DNA of 64,000 bases from Streptococcus australis. Lineage in GTDB: Bacteria > Bacillota > Bacilli > Lactobacillales > Streptococcaceae. The stretch spans positions 62,001-126,000 of the forward strand of contig NZ_JAHZQQ010000001.1 in NCBI RefSeq assembly GCF_019930045.1, read 5' to 3'. The notes under the pieces are model-generated. The model did not search any database and was not told the origin of the DNA. It was given only the letters and a program-made list of their open reading frames with translations. Shown in pieces: positions 54,483-64,000 of the stretch. The position numbers were made by a program, and so were the translations under genes. Within the stretch, counting starts at the first letter, position 1, and every line of letters starts with the position of its first letter.

Positions 54483-56372
54483 TTATGCTTTTACTTCAAT
54501 AATCGCATCGCCTTTAGCAACTGCACCAGTAGCTACTGGAGTTACTGAAGCATAGTCAGCTGTGTTTGTGACGATGACCATTGTTGTATCATCAAGACCA
54601 GCTGCTGCAATTTTAGCAGAATCAAATGTTCCAAGAACATCACCAGCTTTAACCTTGTCACCTTGTGCAACTTTTTGCTCAAAACCGTCACCATTCATTG
54701 AAACAGTGTCAATCCCAACGTGGATCAAGATTTCAGCACCATTCGCTGTCTTCAAACCGAAGGCATGTCCAGTTGCAAAAGCAATGGTTACTTCAGCATC
54801 TGCAGGAGCATAAACGACACCTTCAGATGGCTTCACTGCAATCCCTTGACCCATAGCACCGCTTGAGAAGACAGGGTCATTCACATTTTCTAAAGCAACA
54901 GCTTGCCCAACGATTGGTGAAATAATGGTTTCATCTTGAAGAGTTGCAGGAACGGTTCCAGTCACAGCTTCCTCAACAAAACGATCTGTTGTAGCACTTT
55001 CAGTTACAGTTTCAGGTTCTTCATCCTCAAAACCAAACATGTAAGTAAGAGCAAAACCAAGAGCAAATGATACTGCTACCATAAGGAAGTATTGTGGGAG
55101 TTGACCATTTACATAAAGCACTGTACCTGGAATGATTGTGATTCCACTACCAGTACCAGCAAGACCAAGAAGTGAAGCCAATCCACCACCGATAGCACCT
55201 GCAATCAATGAAAGGAAGAATGGTTTACGGAAACGCAAGTTAACCCCAAAAATCGCAGGCTCAGTAATACCTAAGAAGGCAGAAAGAGCAGCTGGGAAAG
55301 CAAGAGTTTTCAATTTAGGATTTTTAGTTTTCACACCAACCGCTACAGTAGCAGCTCCTTGAGCAGTCATAGCAGCTGTGATGATAGCATTAAATGGGTT
55401 GGCATGGTCAGCAGCAAGCAATTGAATTTCAAGCAAGTTGAAGATGTGGTGAACACCTGATACGACAATAATTTGGTGTACCCCACCAATCAACAACCCA
55501 CCAAGACCAAATGGTAAGCTAAGAACAGCTTTTGTTCCAAGAAGAATGTAGTTTTCAACAACGTGGAATACTGGTCCAATAAGGAATAGACCAAGAATTG
55601 ACATTACGAAAAGAGTAACAAATGGTGTCACTAAGAGATCAAGGACATCTGGAACTACTTTACGAACAGCTTTTTCAAACTTAGCTCCAACAACCCCGAT
55701 AATAAAGGCTGGAAGAACAGATCCTTGCAACCCTACTACTGGAATAAAGCCGAAGAATTTCATAGCAGTCACTTCACCACCGGATGCAACCGCCCAGGCA
55801 TTTGGAAGCGAACCAGAAACAAGCATCATACCAAGAACGATACCAACTGCTGGATTCCCACCAAAGACACGGAAGGTTGACCAAACGACAAGACCTGGCA
55901 AGATGATGAAGGCCGTATCCGTCAAAATTTGAGTATAAGTCGTAACATCTTCTGGAAGAGTCACACCAAGGGCATTCAAGAGTCCACGGACACCCATGAA
56001 GAGACCTGTCGCAACAATAACTGGGATGATTGGTACAAAGACATCACCAAATGTACGGATAGCCCGTTGGAACCAATTTCCTTGTTTAGCGGCTTCTGCT
56101 TTCATTTCAGCCTTAGTTGAAGTTGGCAATCCAAGAGCGACTACTTCATCATAAATCTTGTTCACAGTACCAGTACCAAAGATGATTTGGTATTGACCTG
56201 AGTTAAAGAAAACTCCTTGAACTTTTTCAATATTTTCGACAGCATTTTTGTCGACTTTCGCTTCATCTTTCACCATCACACGAAGACGAGTCGCACAGTG
56301 AGCAACACTGTTGACGTTCTCAACTCCACCGATCGCATCGATGACTTTTTTTGCAATTTCTGTATTTGACAT
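54483..56372 (-). CDS. scrA: Sucrose PTS transporter EIIBCA
   Basis: Imports sucrose and phosphorylates it to sucrose-6-phosphate. The 629-residue protein has an N-terminal EIIB domain with phosphorylated Cys26 (A-H-C-A-T-R-L-R). The hydrophobic EIIC channel domain follows (residues ~100-450). A C-terminal EIIA domain has the active His551 in I-L-I-H-V-G-I-D-T-V. Start at the ATG (56372) with AAGGAG upstream; the TTG before it is ignored. It is divergent from scrB-scrR. Confidence 0.95.
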   Translation of the reverse strand: MSNTEIAKKVIDAIGGVENVNSVAHCATRLRVMVKDEAKVDKNAVENIEKVQGVFFNSGQYQIIFGTGTVNKIYDEVVALGLPTSTKAEMKAEAAKQGNWFQRAIRTFGDVFVPIIPVIVATGLFMGVRGLLNALGVTLPEDVTTYTQILTDTAFIILPGLVVWSTFRVFGGNPAVGIVLGMMLVSGSLPNAWAVASGGEVTAMKFFGFIPVVGLQGSVLPAFIIGVVGAKFEKAVRKVVPDVLDLLVTPFVTLFVMSILGLFLIGPVFHVVENYILLGTKAVLSLPFGLGGLLIGGVHQIIVVSGVHHIFNLLEIQLLAADHANPFNAIITAAMTAQGAATVAVGVKTKNPKLKTLAFPAALSAFLGITEPAIFGVNLRFRKPFFLSLIAGAIGGGLASLLGLAGTGSGITIIPGTVLYVNGQLPQYFLMVAVSFALGFALTYMFGFEDEEPETVTESATTDRFVEEAVTGTVPATLQDETIISPIVGQAVALENVNDPVFSSGAMGQGIAVKPSEGVVYAPADAEVTIAFATGHAFGLKTANGAEILIHVGIDTVSMNGDGFEQKVAQGDKVKAGDVLGTFDSAKIAAAGLDDTTMVIVTNTADYASVTPVATGAVAKGDAIIEVKA

Positions 56373-56402
56373 TTGCAAAAATCTCCTTATTTTTTATTGT
56401 TT

Positions 56403-56471
56403 TGAAAACGGTTCACCCGTCTCTACGCATTTAATTGTACCACGTATTAAGAATATGTCAACCGTTTTGCA
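56403..56471 (-). promoter_or_regulatory. scrA promoter with two ScrR-type operators
   Basis: Minus strand -35 TTGACA (56456-56461), 16-bp spacer, extended -10 TGGTACAAT (hexamer 56434-56439). TGCAAAACGGTTGACA (minus strand, 56456-56471) overlaps the -35. TGAAAACGGTTCAC (plus strand, 56403-56416) lies in the leader. The two are in opposite orientation about 50 bp apart, which would suit repression by looping. The remaining A/T-rich sequence up to scrB shows no gene. Confidence 0.7.
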
Positions 56472-56651
56472 GAAAGTTTTTGATAACATTTTGCTATTTT
56501 TGATTGTTTGAAACAATTGTTTTTCATTTTCATTCACATAAATACCTAATCTACCTATCCTATTGGATGTTTTATATTAATTTGTTTTCAAAAACTTTCA
56601 TATTTTCATTTATTTTCAAAAACTCAATCTAGTTTCTCCTACTAAATCTTA

Positions 56652-56667
56652 TGATAAACGTTTGACA
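56652..56667 (+). promoter_or_regulatory. ScrR-type operator before scrB
   Basis: TGATAAACGTTTGACA agrees with the scrA operator TGCAAAACGGTTGACA at 13 of 16 positions and contains a TTGACA. No -10 at the right distance is seen, so the actual scrB promoter is uncertain (TATAGA at 56706-56711 is a candidate). Confidence 0.5.
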
Positions 56668-56752
56668 TTTTTTCTCAATTCTTTGGCCAAAGTCTTGCTT
56701 TTTTTTATAGAAATCGGTACTATGGAAGTAAGAAAAATTTTGGAGGAGTCAA

Positions 56753-58207
56753 ATGGAATGGACAACAGCACTTCGGTACAAACGATATGAAGACTGGACC
56801 GAAGAAGAAAAGAAACAAATAAAAGAAAACATGGCTAATTCTCCTTGGCATACTCATTACCATGTCGAACCCAAAACTGGTCTTTTAAATGACCCGAATG
56901 GTTTCTCCTATTTTAATGGTAAATGGATTCTTTTTTACCAGAATTTTCCCTTTGGAGCCGCTCACGGATTGAAGTCTTGGGTACAACTGGAAAGTGATGA
57001 TTTAGTTCATTTTAAAGAAACTGGTCTTAAAGTTTTACCAGACACACCTTTGGATAGCCACGGAGCCTATTCTGGTTCGGCTATGCAATTCGATGATAAA
57101 CTTTTCTTATTCTATACAGGAAATGTACGAGACGAGAACTGGATCCGTCATCCCTACCAAATCGGAGCTCTCTTAGACCAGGATGGAAATCTCGAAAAAA
57201 TCGACCAAATCCTCATTGATCAACCAGAGGATGCTACCGATCATTTCCGCGACCCACAGATTTTTAAATTCAAAGATCAATACTATGCCATCGTCGGGGG
57301 TCAAGACCTTGAGAAAAAAGGATTCGTTCGCCTTTACAAAGCGGTGAATAACGATTATACCAACTGGGTTGAAGTAGGCGATCTTGATTTCAACAATGAT
57401 CGTACAGCTTATATGATGGAATGTCCTAACTTGGTCTTCGTCGGTGAGCAACCTGTCCTTCTGTATTGCCCTCAAGGTTTGGACAAAGCAGTCCTCGACT
57501 ACGACAATATCTACCCAAATATGTATAAGATTGGGGCTTCTTTTGATCCTGGACAAGCTCGTCTCGTTGACGTATCTGAATTGCACAACTTGGACTACGG
57601 CTTCGAAGCCTATGCAACTCAAGGCTTCAACACTCCTGATGGAAGAGCCTTAACGGTTAGCTGGTTAGGTTTACCAGATGTCGCATACCCATCCGATCGC
57701 TATGACCACCAAGGATCCTTCTCTTTGGTCAAAGAGCTAACCATTCAGGACGGTAAACTTTATCAATATCCGGTTGAAGCTGTAAAAGAGCTCCGCTCCA
57801 CTTCTTCCGAATTTACAAACAAGGAAACAACCAATAATTGCTACGAGTTAGAATTAACCTTTGAAGCCAATAGCAAAAGTGAGATTGTTCTCCTAGCCGA
57901 TAAAGAAGGCAAAGGACTTTCTATTACTTTTGATATTGCAAATGGTCAAGTCATTGTCGACCGTAGCCAAGCTGGCGAACAGTATGCCCAAGAGTTTGGA
58001 ACTACTCGTACTTGCCCGATCGAAAATCAAGCGACAACTGCTACAATTTTCATCGATAACTCGATTTTTGAAATCTTTATCAACAAAGGAGAAAAGGTAT
58101 TCTCTGGTCGCGTCTTCCCGCATGCTGATCAAACTGGTATCTTGATCAAATCCGGAACACCTACTGGAACATACTACGAACTAGACTATGGTCGCAAAGC
58201 TCACTGA
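56753..58207 (+). CDS. scrB: Sucrose-6-phosphate hydrolase
   Basis: GH32 enzyme splitting sucrose-6-phosphate into glucose-6-phosphate and fructose. The 484-residue protein has the nucleophile Asp47 in L-N-D-P-N-G, the transition-state R-D-P motif (H-F-R-D-P-Q) and the acid/base E-C pair (M-M-E-C-P-N). The C-terminal beta-sandwich is complete. The ATG follows TGGAGGAG. Its last 20 bases overlap scrR. Confidence 0.96.
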   Translation: MEWTTALRYKRYEDWTEEEKKQIKENMANSPWHTHYHVEPKTGLLNDPNGFSYFNGKWILFYQNFPFGAAHGLKSWVQLESDDLVHFKETGLKVLPDTPLDSHGAYSGSAMQFDDKLFLFYTGNVRDENWIRHPYQIGALLDQDGNLEKIDQILIDQPEDATDHFRDPQIFKFKDQYYAIVGGQDLEKKGFVRLYKAVNNDYTNWVEVGDLDFNNDRTAYMMECPNLVFVGEQPVLLYCPQGLDKAVLDYDNIYPNMYKIGASFDPGQARLVDVSELHNLDYGFEAYATQGFNTPDGRALTVSWLGLPDVAYPSDRYDHQGSFSLVKELTIQDGKLYQYPVEAVKELRSTSSEFTNKETTNNCYELELTFEANSKSEIVLLADKEGKGLSITFDIANGQVIVDRSQAGEQYAQEFGTTRTCPIENQATTATIFIDNSIFEIFINKGEKVFSGRVFPHADQTGILIKSGTPTGTYYELDYGRKAH

Positions 58208-59153
58208 TGTCGCCAAATTAGCTGGCGTCAGCCCAACGACAGTTTCACGAGTCATTAACAAAAAGGGCTATTTATCTGAAAAAACTGTCTCAAAGGTTAA
58301 AGAGGCCATGAGGGAATTGGGCTACAAGCCGAATACGATTGCTCGGAGCCTACAAGGAAAATCAGCCAAGTTAATCGGCTTGATCTTTCCAAAAATCAGC
58401 CATGTCTTCTATGCAGAATTAATCGATAAACTGGAAGAAGAACTGTTTAAACATGGGTACAAAACCATTATTTGTAATAGCGAGCATGATTCGGAAAAAG
58501 AACGTGAATACATCGAAATGCTAGAAGCCAATCAAGTAGATGGGATTATTTCTGGTAGTCATAATCTGGGAATTGAAGATTATAACCGGGTCACAGCTCC
58601 TATCATCGCCTTTGACCGGAACCTCTCCCCTGAGATTCCAGTCGTCTCTTCAGATAACTACGCTGGTGGAGTTCTCGCTGCAGAAACCCTTGCCAAGACA
58701 GGGGCACAAAAGATTATTATGATTACAGGGAATGACAACTCTAATTCCCCAACCGGTCTTCGCCACGCTGGCTTTGCTTCCGTCCTACCAGAAGCACAAA
58801 TTATCAATGTTTCCAGTGATTACTCACCTATTCGCAAAGAAATGGAAATCAAGTCCATCTTGACTCAGCAAAAACCGGATGCCATCTTTGCATCTGACGA
58901 TCTAACGGCTATTTTGGTGATGAAAATCGCTGACGAACTCGGCATTGCCATTCCAGAAGACCTGAAGATCATTGGCTATGACGGGACCTACTTTATCGAA
59001 AATTATTTCCCCCGTCTCACCACCATCAAGCAACCCTTACAAGAGATTGCTCGCCTTACAGTCGACCTTCTTCTTCAAAAAATCGAAGGAAAAGACGTAA
59101 AAACAACAGGCTATTTTCTCCCTGTTAGTGTTTTACCCGGCAAAAGTGTTTAA
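58188..59153 (+). CDS. scrR: LacI-family sucrose operon repressor
   Basis: A 321-residue LacI/GalR repressor with the N-terminal helix-turn-helix L-T-D-V-A-K-L-A-G-V-S-P-T-T-V-S-R-V-I and hinge, then a periplasmic-binding-protein-like effector domain. It begins inside the end of scrB (20-bp overlap) without a strong ribosome site, so translation is probably coupled. It is expected to control scrA, scrB and scrK through the operator-like sites listed here. Confidence 0.95.
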   Translation: MVAKLTDVAKLAGVSPTTVSRVINKKGYLSEKTVSKVKEAMRELGYKPNTIARSLQGKSAKLIGLIFPKISHVFYAELIDKLEEELFKHGYKTIICNSEHDSEKEREYIEMLEANQVDGIISGSHNLGIEDYNRVTAPIIAFDRNLSPEIPVVSSDNYAGGVLAAETLAKTGAQKIIMITGNDNSNSPTGLRHAGFASVLPEAQIINVSSDYSPIRKEMEIKSILTQQKPDAIFASDDLTAILVMKIADELGIAIPEDLKIIGYDGTYFIENYFPRLTTIKQPLQEIARLTVDLLLQKIEGKDVKTTGYFLPVSVLPGKSV

Positions 59154-59155
59154 AA

Positions 59156-59340
59156 GAGAGTGGGACAGAAATCGGTAATTCGTTAGAATTCGATTTCGTT
59201 GTCCCACCTCCGCACAGTTGAGTAGGGCTGTAAAAGCTGATAAAATCAGCGTAGTAGAGCCCACTCAACCACTGCGTCTTGTTAGACAATCCAAAGTCAA
59301 TTGAGAGGCCGGACTTTTGTACCAGTCTTTTTCCTTATCA
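59156..59340. repeat. 185-bp dispersed repeat, copy 2
   Basis: The better preserved copy. First stem TGGGACA / TGTCCCA at 59161-59206 with inner AAATCG / CGATTT. Second stem GTTGAGT.. / ..ACTCAAC at 59217-59269 with inner GCTGAT / ATCAGC. The tail carries GGCCGGACTTTTGT and a T-rich stretch. It starts 3 bp after scrR and lies before the 3' end of convergent nusB, the same setting as copy 1. Confidence 0.85.
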
Positions 59341-59365
59341 TAATCAAGCGAAGCTCTATACTCAA

Positions 59366-59395
59366 AAAGAAACCACCCTCAAAGGTGGTTTCTTT
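59366..59395. terminator. Bidirectional terminator, nusB side
   Basis: A 12-bp perfect stem (59366-59377 with 59384-59395, loop CTCAAA), 6 bp past the nusB stop on the minus strand. Confidence 0.88.
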
Positions 59396-59401
59396 TCTAT
59401 C

Positions 59402-59830
59402 TTATTCTGCTTCCGTTACGAATTGGCTTAAGACACCATTCACAAACCGAGCAGATTTTTCATCTGAAAATGTTTTAGCTAATTCAATCGCTTCATTCAC
59501 TGCAACCAACTGAGGGGTATCAAATGAAGTGATTTCAAACACACCCAAACGAAGAATGTTTTTCTCCACTAGAGTCAAGCGTTCGACGGTCCATCCAGTT
59601 TTCAAGTGTTGGGCAATCTGTTGATCCAATTCATCCTTTGATTGACGAACACCAGATACCAAATTGAGTAGAAAAGCTGGAATTTCCACTTCCTGGTTAG
59701 TCTCCTCTTTGTCATGAGTAAAAGCAAATTGACAGGCTTCTACAACATCCCCTTCATACTCTAAACTCATTAGAGCTTGAAAGGCACGCTCCCGTAGATC
59801 ACGACGTGATTCAAATAAAATATCAGTCAT
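59402..59830 (-). CDS. nusB: Transcription antitermination protein NusB
   Basis: All-helical protein that with NusE/S10 supports rRNA antitermination. The 142-residue sequence has [12 protein letters not shown] near the start and [13 protein letters not shown] and [12 protein letters not shown] near the end. The ATG at 59830 overlaps the end of the Asp23 gene by 8 bp, with GAGGA upstream. Confidence 0.95.
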   Translation of the reverse strand: MTDILFESRRDLRERAFQALMSLEYEGDVVEACQFAFTHDKEETNQEVEIPAFLLNLVSGVRQSKDELDQQIAQHLKTGWTVERLTLVEKNILRLGVFEITSFDTPQLVAVNEAIELAKTFSDEKSARFVNGVLSQFVTEAE

Positions 59831-60212
59831 TGAGGAAATCCTCATTAAACAAATCTTTCAAATCAGGTTTCGCTGCTTTTTCAGTCACGATTCCAACCAC
59901 ATGGATATTGACATCATCCAAGGTGACATCTGCCATATTATAGACAGCTGTTTTTACTGCTTTTTGGATCGCAACCGCTACTTTAGGGACTGCTACACCA
60001 TACTCTAGATAGAGGTAAATATCAACAGAAATTTGACCATCTTCTTGTGTACGAAGGTAAACCCCACGTCCAAGAGCACGTTTTGAAAGGCTATCCGATA
60101 CACTCTTGTTTTCAAGAGAATGAACACCATCTACTTTTGCAGTCGCAATCGCAATAATTTTTTCTAGCACACGAGGTGCAATGACGATTTCGCCGTATTG
60201 TTCAGTTGCCAT
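59823..60212 (-). CDS. Asp23/Gls24 family envelope stress protein
   Basis: A 129-residue Asp23 (DUF322) protein. It has [13 protein letters not shown] and, later, [11 protein letters not shown]. In staphylococci the family member lies under the membrane and is linked to alkaline and cell-wall stress. Position between efp and nusB is standard in streptococci and may reflect co-expression only. Confidence 0.92.
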   Translation of the reverse strand: MATEQYGEIVIAPRVLEKIIAIATAKVDGVHSLENKSVSDSLSKRALGRGVYLRTQEDGQISVDIYLYLEYGVAVPKVAVAIQKAVKTAVYNMADVTLDDVNIHVVGIVTEKAAKPDLKDLFNEDFLND

Positions 60213-60248
60213 AGAAGTTCCTTTCTATCAGACCTATTTTAGAGCTGA

Positions 60249-60809
60249 TTAGGCACGAGAAACGTAAGTTCCTTCAGCTGTATTGATAATCAATTTTTGT
60301 CCTGCTTCGATGAAGTCTGGAACGTTTACCACAAGACCTGTTTCCATTGTAGCTGGTTTACCAGAACCTGTCACTGTAGCACCTTTAATAGATGGTTGAG
60401 TTTCAGCAACTGTCAATTCAACAGTTGTAGGAACAGTCACCCCAATCACTTCACTTCCGTAGAATTGAATTTTCACTTCTGAGTTTTCAAGGATGTAAAG
60501 CAATTCGTTCTCAACATTGACAACAGGAATTTCATATTGGTCATATGTTTCAGTATTCATGAAGTAAGCTGTATCATCCATTTTATACAAGTATTGAGCC
60601 GGTACAGTTTCAATAATAGCTTGCTCAAATTTTTCTTCTGGACGGTAGCTTGTATCAAAAGTTGAACCAGTACGTACATCACGCAATTTCATACGCATGA
60701 TGGTGTTTCCTTTACCTGGTTTGTGGTGGCTAGCTTCCAAAACGCGGATCAATTTTCCATCAGCTGTTTCAAAGGTCATACCAGCTTTCAACTTACTTGC
60801 TTCAATCAT
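60249..60809 (-). CDS. efp: Elongation factor P
   Basis: EF-P rescues ribosomes stalled at polyproline. The 186-residue, three-domain protein keeps the loop H-H-K-P-G-K-G-N with the modified-lysine position, and the C-terminal [11 protein letters not shown] signature. Its ribosome site is AAAAGAGG ahead of the ATG. Confidence 0.97.
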   Translation of the reverse strand: MIEASKLKAGMTFETADGKLIRVLEASHHKPGKGNTIMRMKLRDVRTGSTFDTSYRPEEKFEQAIIETVPAQYLYKMDDTAYFMNTETYDQYEIPVVNVENELLYILENSEVKIQFYGSEVIGVTVPTTVELTVAETQPSIKGATVTGSGKPATMETGLVVNVPDFIEAGQKLIINTAEGTYVSRA

Positions 60810-60894
60810 GTTTTCATACCTCTTTTTAAAAATATATTACTCTTTATTTTATCACAAATGCTCAGATTTCTCAAATCTGTCTCTGCAAATTTCC

Positions 60895-61962
60895 TTAGAT
60901 CACAATCAATTCTTTCGGTGCCAAGGTCAAGACTTCACAGCCAGTTTCCGTAATCAGGAGATCATCTTCAATCCGGACACCAGATAAGCCTTCAATGTAG
61001 ATCCCTGGCTCATCTGTCAAAACCATCCCCGCCTTGATAACTTCTTTTGAAGTTTGACTGAAATAAGGCTCTTCATGGATGTCCAAGCCAATTCCATGGC
61101 CAATTCCATGAGTAAAGTACTGACCGTATCCTGCAGCCTCAATAATATCCCGAGGAATTTTATCAAAATCACGGAAACCGAGTCCAGCCTTGGCTTCAGA
61201 AATGAGAGCTTGGTTGGCTTTCAAGACCGTTTCGTAAATTTCTCTTTCCTTGTCGCTGACATGACCTGCATAAATGGTCCGGGTCATATCACTGACGTAA
61301 TGGTTGTAGAGACAGCCAAAGTCCAAGGTCAAGGCATCCCCAGCAGAGATGATGCGATCACTTGGAGTCGCATGGGGCATAGCAGAGCGCTCTCCCGCAG
61401 CGGAGATGATATCAAAGGATACACCTGACGCTCCCAATTCCCGCATTCTGAAATCCAGGAAAGTTGCCGCTTCTAACTCTGTTGTTCGACCAACCTTGAT
61501 AAACTCCAGCACATCTAGGAAGGCTTGATCTGAAATACTGCAGGCCTTGCGGATGGTTGCCACTTCTGTCTCATCCTTAATCAAACGAAACTCCATCACA
61601 AAATCAGACAAGGCTCTTAGAGAGACTCCTGAGAAAACTGTCGCCAGACGAGTATGATAGGCAACTGTGATCTCATCCTCAAAGCCAAGTTCTTGGATCG
61701 CTGCGTCTTTGACAATTTTTGCCGCTTCTTCCAATTCATTGCGGGTTTCAACAATCTCAACAAAGGGGAAACAAGTCGCATGGGCATGAATGGTATAGCG
61801 CGAATCGGTGAAGAGGACCACGCGCTCTTCTGTCACCAAAACAGTCCCATTTGATCCCCAGAAACCTGTCAAATAGTAGACATTTTTCAAGTTGTTAATG
61901 AGGACAGCTTTTAAATCCTGTGCCTTCATTTTAGTTCGTAGATTTGTAATTCGTTGGTTCAT
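60895..61962 (-). CDS. Xaa-Pro aminopeptidase-like M24 peptidase
   Basis: A 355-residue pita-bread metallopeptidase that removes an N-terminal residue before proline. Metal ligands are seen in [34 protein letters not shown] and R-I-E-D-D. The N-terminal creatinase-like domain is present. The ATG overlaps the uvrA stop as ATGA, so it is translated right after uvrA. It is the PepP/PepQ-type enzyme of streptococci; exact naming uncertain. Confidence 0.92.
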   Translation of the reverse strand: MNQRITNLRTKMKAQDLKAVLINNLKNVYYLTGFWGSNGTVLVTEERVVLFTDSRYTIHAHATCFPFVEIVETRNELEEAAKIVKDAAIQELGFEDEITVAYHTRLATVFSGVSLRALSDFVMEFRLIKDETEVATIRKACSISDQAFLDVLEFIKVGRTTELEAATFLDFRMRELGASGVSFDIISAAGERSAMPHATPSDRIISAGDALTLDFGCLYNHYVSDMTRTIYAGHVSDKEREIYETVLKANQALISEAKAGLGFRDFDKIPRDIIEAAGYGQYFTHGIGHGIGLDIHEEPYFSQTSKEVIKAGMVLTDEPGIYIEGLSGVRIEDDLLITETGCEVLTLAPKELIVI

Positions 61963-64000
61963 TGTAATTTCCCTTTCAAATACTGTCCTGTAAAGCTAGC
62001 TGGGTTGCTGGCTACTTCTTCTGGTGTTCCTGTCGCAATAATGGTACCACCACCGACACCACCTTCTGGTCCTAAGTCGATGATATGGTCCGCTGTCTTA
62101 ATGACATCTAAGTTGTGCTCAATAACCAAAACGGTATTGCCATCGTCCACAAAGCGTTCCAAAACCTTGAGCAAACAAGAGATATCCTCTGTATGAAGTC
62201 CTGTTGTCGGCTCATCCAAGATATAGAAGGACTTGCCAGTTGAGCGCTTATGAAGCTCTGAAGCCAACTTCATCCGCTGGGCTTCTCCACCAGAAAGCGT
62301 CGTTGCCGGCTGTCCCAGGGTCACATAGCCCAAGCCGACATCCTTGATGGTTTGTAATTTGCGATTAATCTTTGGAATATGTTTAAAGAAATCCACCGCA
62401 TCATTGACGGTCATGTCCAAAATCTGGGAGATATTTTTTTCTTTATAGTGAACTTCTAGGGTTTCACTATTGTAGCGTCGTCCATGACAGACTTCACACG
62501 GTACATAGACATCCGGTAGGAAATGCATCTCAATCTTGATAATCCCATCTCCCGAACAGGCCTCACACCGGCCTCCTTTGACGTTGAAACTAAAACGGCC
62601 TTTTTTGTAGCCTCTAATCTTGGCTTCATTGGTTTGGGCAAAGAGGTCACGAATGTCGTCAAATACACCTGTATAGGTAGCCGGATTGGAGCGTGGAGTG
62701 CGGCCAATCGGACTTTGGTCGATATCAATCAGTCGATCAATGTGCTCGACACCTGAAATGGTTTTGTATTTCCCGGGTTTCTCTGAATTGCGGTTCAACT
62801 TTTGCGCCAGCGTTTTTTTCAAAATACTGTTGACTAAGGTTGACTTCCCTGATCCAGAAACGCCAGTAACAGCAATGAACTTGCCCAGCGGGAAGCGAGC
62901 GGTCACCTCTTTTAAGTTATTTTCAGCAGCCCCTGTCAATTCGATAAAGCGACCGTTGCCCACCCGTCGTTCCGTTGGTACAGGGATAGCCCGTTTTCCA
63001 GAGAGGTACTGACCAGTGATGGATTTGCTATTGCGGGCTACCTGCTTAGGCGTTCCAGCCGCAACAATCTCGCCTCCAAAGACACCGGCTCCTGGACCGA
63101 CGTCGATCAGGTAATCAGCCTCTCTCATGGTATCCTCATCGTGTTCGACAACGATCAAGGTATTGCCCAAATCACGCATCTTCTTGAGGCTAGCAATCAA
63201 GCGATCATTGTCCCGTTGATGAAGACCGATCGAAGGCTCATCCAGGATATAGAGGACACCTGAGAGGTTGGAGCCGATCTGGGTCGCCAAGCGAATCCGC
63301 TGACTCTCTCCCCCAGATAGAGTCCCGGCCGAGCGAGACAGGGTCAGATAGCTCAAGCCAACATTGTTCAAGAAGGTCAAACGATCCTTGACTTCTTTGA
63401 GAATCGGTCGAGCAATGGTCTCCTCATTCTTGGTTAATTTGAGATCAGCTACCACCTTAAGATGGTCCTCAATGGACAAGTCAGAGATTTGCCCAATATG
63501 TAGCCCCCTCTCTCCTCCTACTCGGACAGACAAGGCCTGGTCATTCAAGCGATACCCATGGCAGGTGACACAAGTCAATTCATTCATGTAGGACAACATC
63601 TGATTGCGAGTAAAGTCGCTAGACGTTTCGTGGTAACGGCGATTAATATTGGTAACGACCCCTTCAAAAGGAATGTCAATATCGCGAACCCCACCAAATT
63701 CATTCTCATAATGGAAATGGAATTCCTTGCCCTCAGAACCATAGAAAATCAAGTGTCGGTCTTCTGGGGACAAGTCTTCAAATGGCTTGTCCATATCAAT
63801 CCCAAACTGGATCATGGCCTGCTCCAACATCTGAGGATAGTAGTTAGAAGAAATCGGATTCCAGGGTGCTAGTGCTCCTTCACGGAGAGTCTTGCTAGAA
63901 TCTGGAACAACCAAATCCAAGTCCACCTCTAGCTTGATCCCTAGTCCATCACAATCTGGACAAGAGCCAAAGGGGGCATTAAATGAAAAGAGACGAGGTT
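61959..64000 (-). CDS. uvrA: Excinuclease ABC subunit A, 5' end cut by window edge
   Basis: UvrA finds DNA damage for nucleotide excision repair. About 680 residues of the roughly 940 are in the window; the frame continues to the edge (coding [11 protein letters not shown]). Visible parts are the first zinc knuckle (C-P-D-C), the signature of the first ATPase half, and the second Walker [10 protein letters not shown]. Also present are the zinc-finger segment C-E-A-C ... C-E-V-C and L-S-G-G-E-A-Q-R with D-E-P-T-T-G-L-H. No break in the visible part. Confidence 0.97.
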   Translation of the reverse strand, partial: PRLFSFNAPFGSCPDCDGLGIKLEVDLDLVVPDSSKTLREGALAPWNPISSNYYPQMLEQAMIQFGIDMDKPFEDLSPEDRHLIFYGSEGKEFHFHYENEFGGVRDIDIPFEGVVTNINRRYHETSSDFTRNQMLSYMNELTCVTCHGYRLNDQALSVRVGGERGLHIGQISDLSIEDHLKVVADLKLTKNEETIARPILKEVKDRLTFLNNVGLSYLTLSRSAGTLSGGESQRIRLATQIGSNLSGVLYILDEPSIGLHQRDNDRLIASLKKMRDLGNTLIVVEHDEDTMREADYLIDVGPGAGVFGGEIVAAGTPKQVARNSKSITGQYLSGKRAIPVPTERRVGNGRFIELTGAAENNLKEVTARFPLGKFIAVTGVSGSGKSTLVNSILKKTLAQKLNRNSEKPGKYKTISGVEHIDRLIDIDQSPIGRTPRSNPATYTGVFDDIRDLFAQTNEAKIRGYKKGRFSFNVKGGRCEACSGDGIIKIEMHFLPDVYVPCEVCHGRRYNSETLEVHYKEKNISQILDMTVNDAVDFFKHIPKINRKLQTIKDVGLGYVTLGQPATTLSGGEAQRMKLASELHKRSTGKSFYILDEPTTGLHTEDISCLLKVLERFVDDGNTVLVIEHNLDVIKTADHIIDLGPEGGVGGGTIIATGTPEEVASNPASFTGQYLKGKLQ

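Noticed and set aside
1-64000. CRISPR arrays, tRNA or rRNA genes, insertion sequences and prophage genes
   Set aside because: None was recognised on either strand; repeats present are terminators, operators, the 185-bp element pair and the multi-hairpin element. Short RNA genes could still be missed by eye.

Overview
This window looks like the chromosome of an oral-type Streptococcus (mitis/sanguinis/parasanguinis/salivarius range; species not determined). The evidence is the whole gene set and its order: yqeG-yqeH-yhbY-nadD-yqeK-rsfS, secA-DAHP synthase-acpS-alr-recG, codY-pncA next to gatCAB, efp-Asp23-nusB, divergent scrA / scrB-scrR, yefM-yoeB next to tmcAL, an LPXTG pullulanase with a YSIRK-like signal peptide, and lipoprotein-based MetQNI uptake. 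Most genes lie on the minus strand, Shine-Dalgarno sites are strong, and intrinsic terminators sit between most units. Both window edges cut a gene: a uracil permease on the left and uvrA on the right.

Layout. 1-4.7 kb: end of the permease, a DUF4299-type protein, trhO, and a three-gene cassette of an XRE regulator with two small membrane proteins. 4.7-11.7 kb: an apparent eight-gene operon that joins two substrate-binding lipoproteins, MetNI, an M20 peptidase, a SAM hydroxide adenosyltransferase and two solo ECF S components. 11.8-20.6 kb: amidohydrolase, YebC, YefM-YoeB, then the ribosome-assembly and NAD block, which contains a 150-bp multi-hairpin element. 20.8-27.9 kb: two membrane transport/SNARE-like genes, pullulanase, butanediol-type dehydrogenase and a small membrane protein. 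27.9-39.1 kb: gatCAB, a four-gene glycosyltransferase cluster of the serine-rich-repeat glycoprotein type, pncA, codY and an aminotransferase. 39.2-50 kb: UspA, a HAD-MazG fusion, asparaginase, recG, alr, acpS, DAHP synthase and secA. 50-64 kb: manA, queG, PAP2, a deformylase-like protein, the sucrose regulon, nusB, Asp23, efp, pepP and uvrA.

How it fits together. The most unusual region is 31.2-36.2 kb. A GtfA/GtfB pair plus GT2 and GT8 enzymes sits between pncA and gatC with its own promoter and terminator. No adhesin, SecA2, SecY2 or Asp protein is visible, so it must act on substrates encoded elsewhere. The GT8 enzyme carries a C-terminal module that aligns without gaps to the C-terminus of GtfB. 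The 4.7-11.7 kb operon reads as a methionine/SAM salvage unit. Sugar use (sucrose genes, pullulanase, dehydrogenase) carries recognisable ScrR-type and CcpA-type sites, and codY has its own CodY box.

Non-coding structure includes a 185-bp dispersed repeat present twice, each copy between convergent genes, and two cassettes (pulA and the XRE cassette) that are each flanked by near-identical terminators. No rRNA, tRNA, CRISPR array, insertion sequence or phage gene was recognised.
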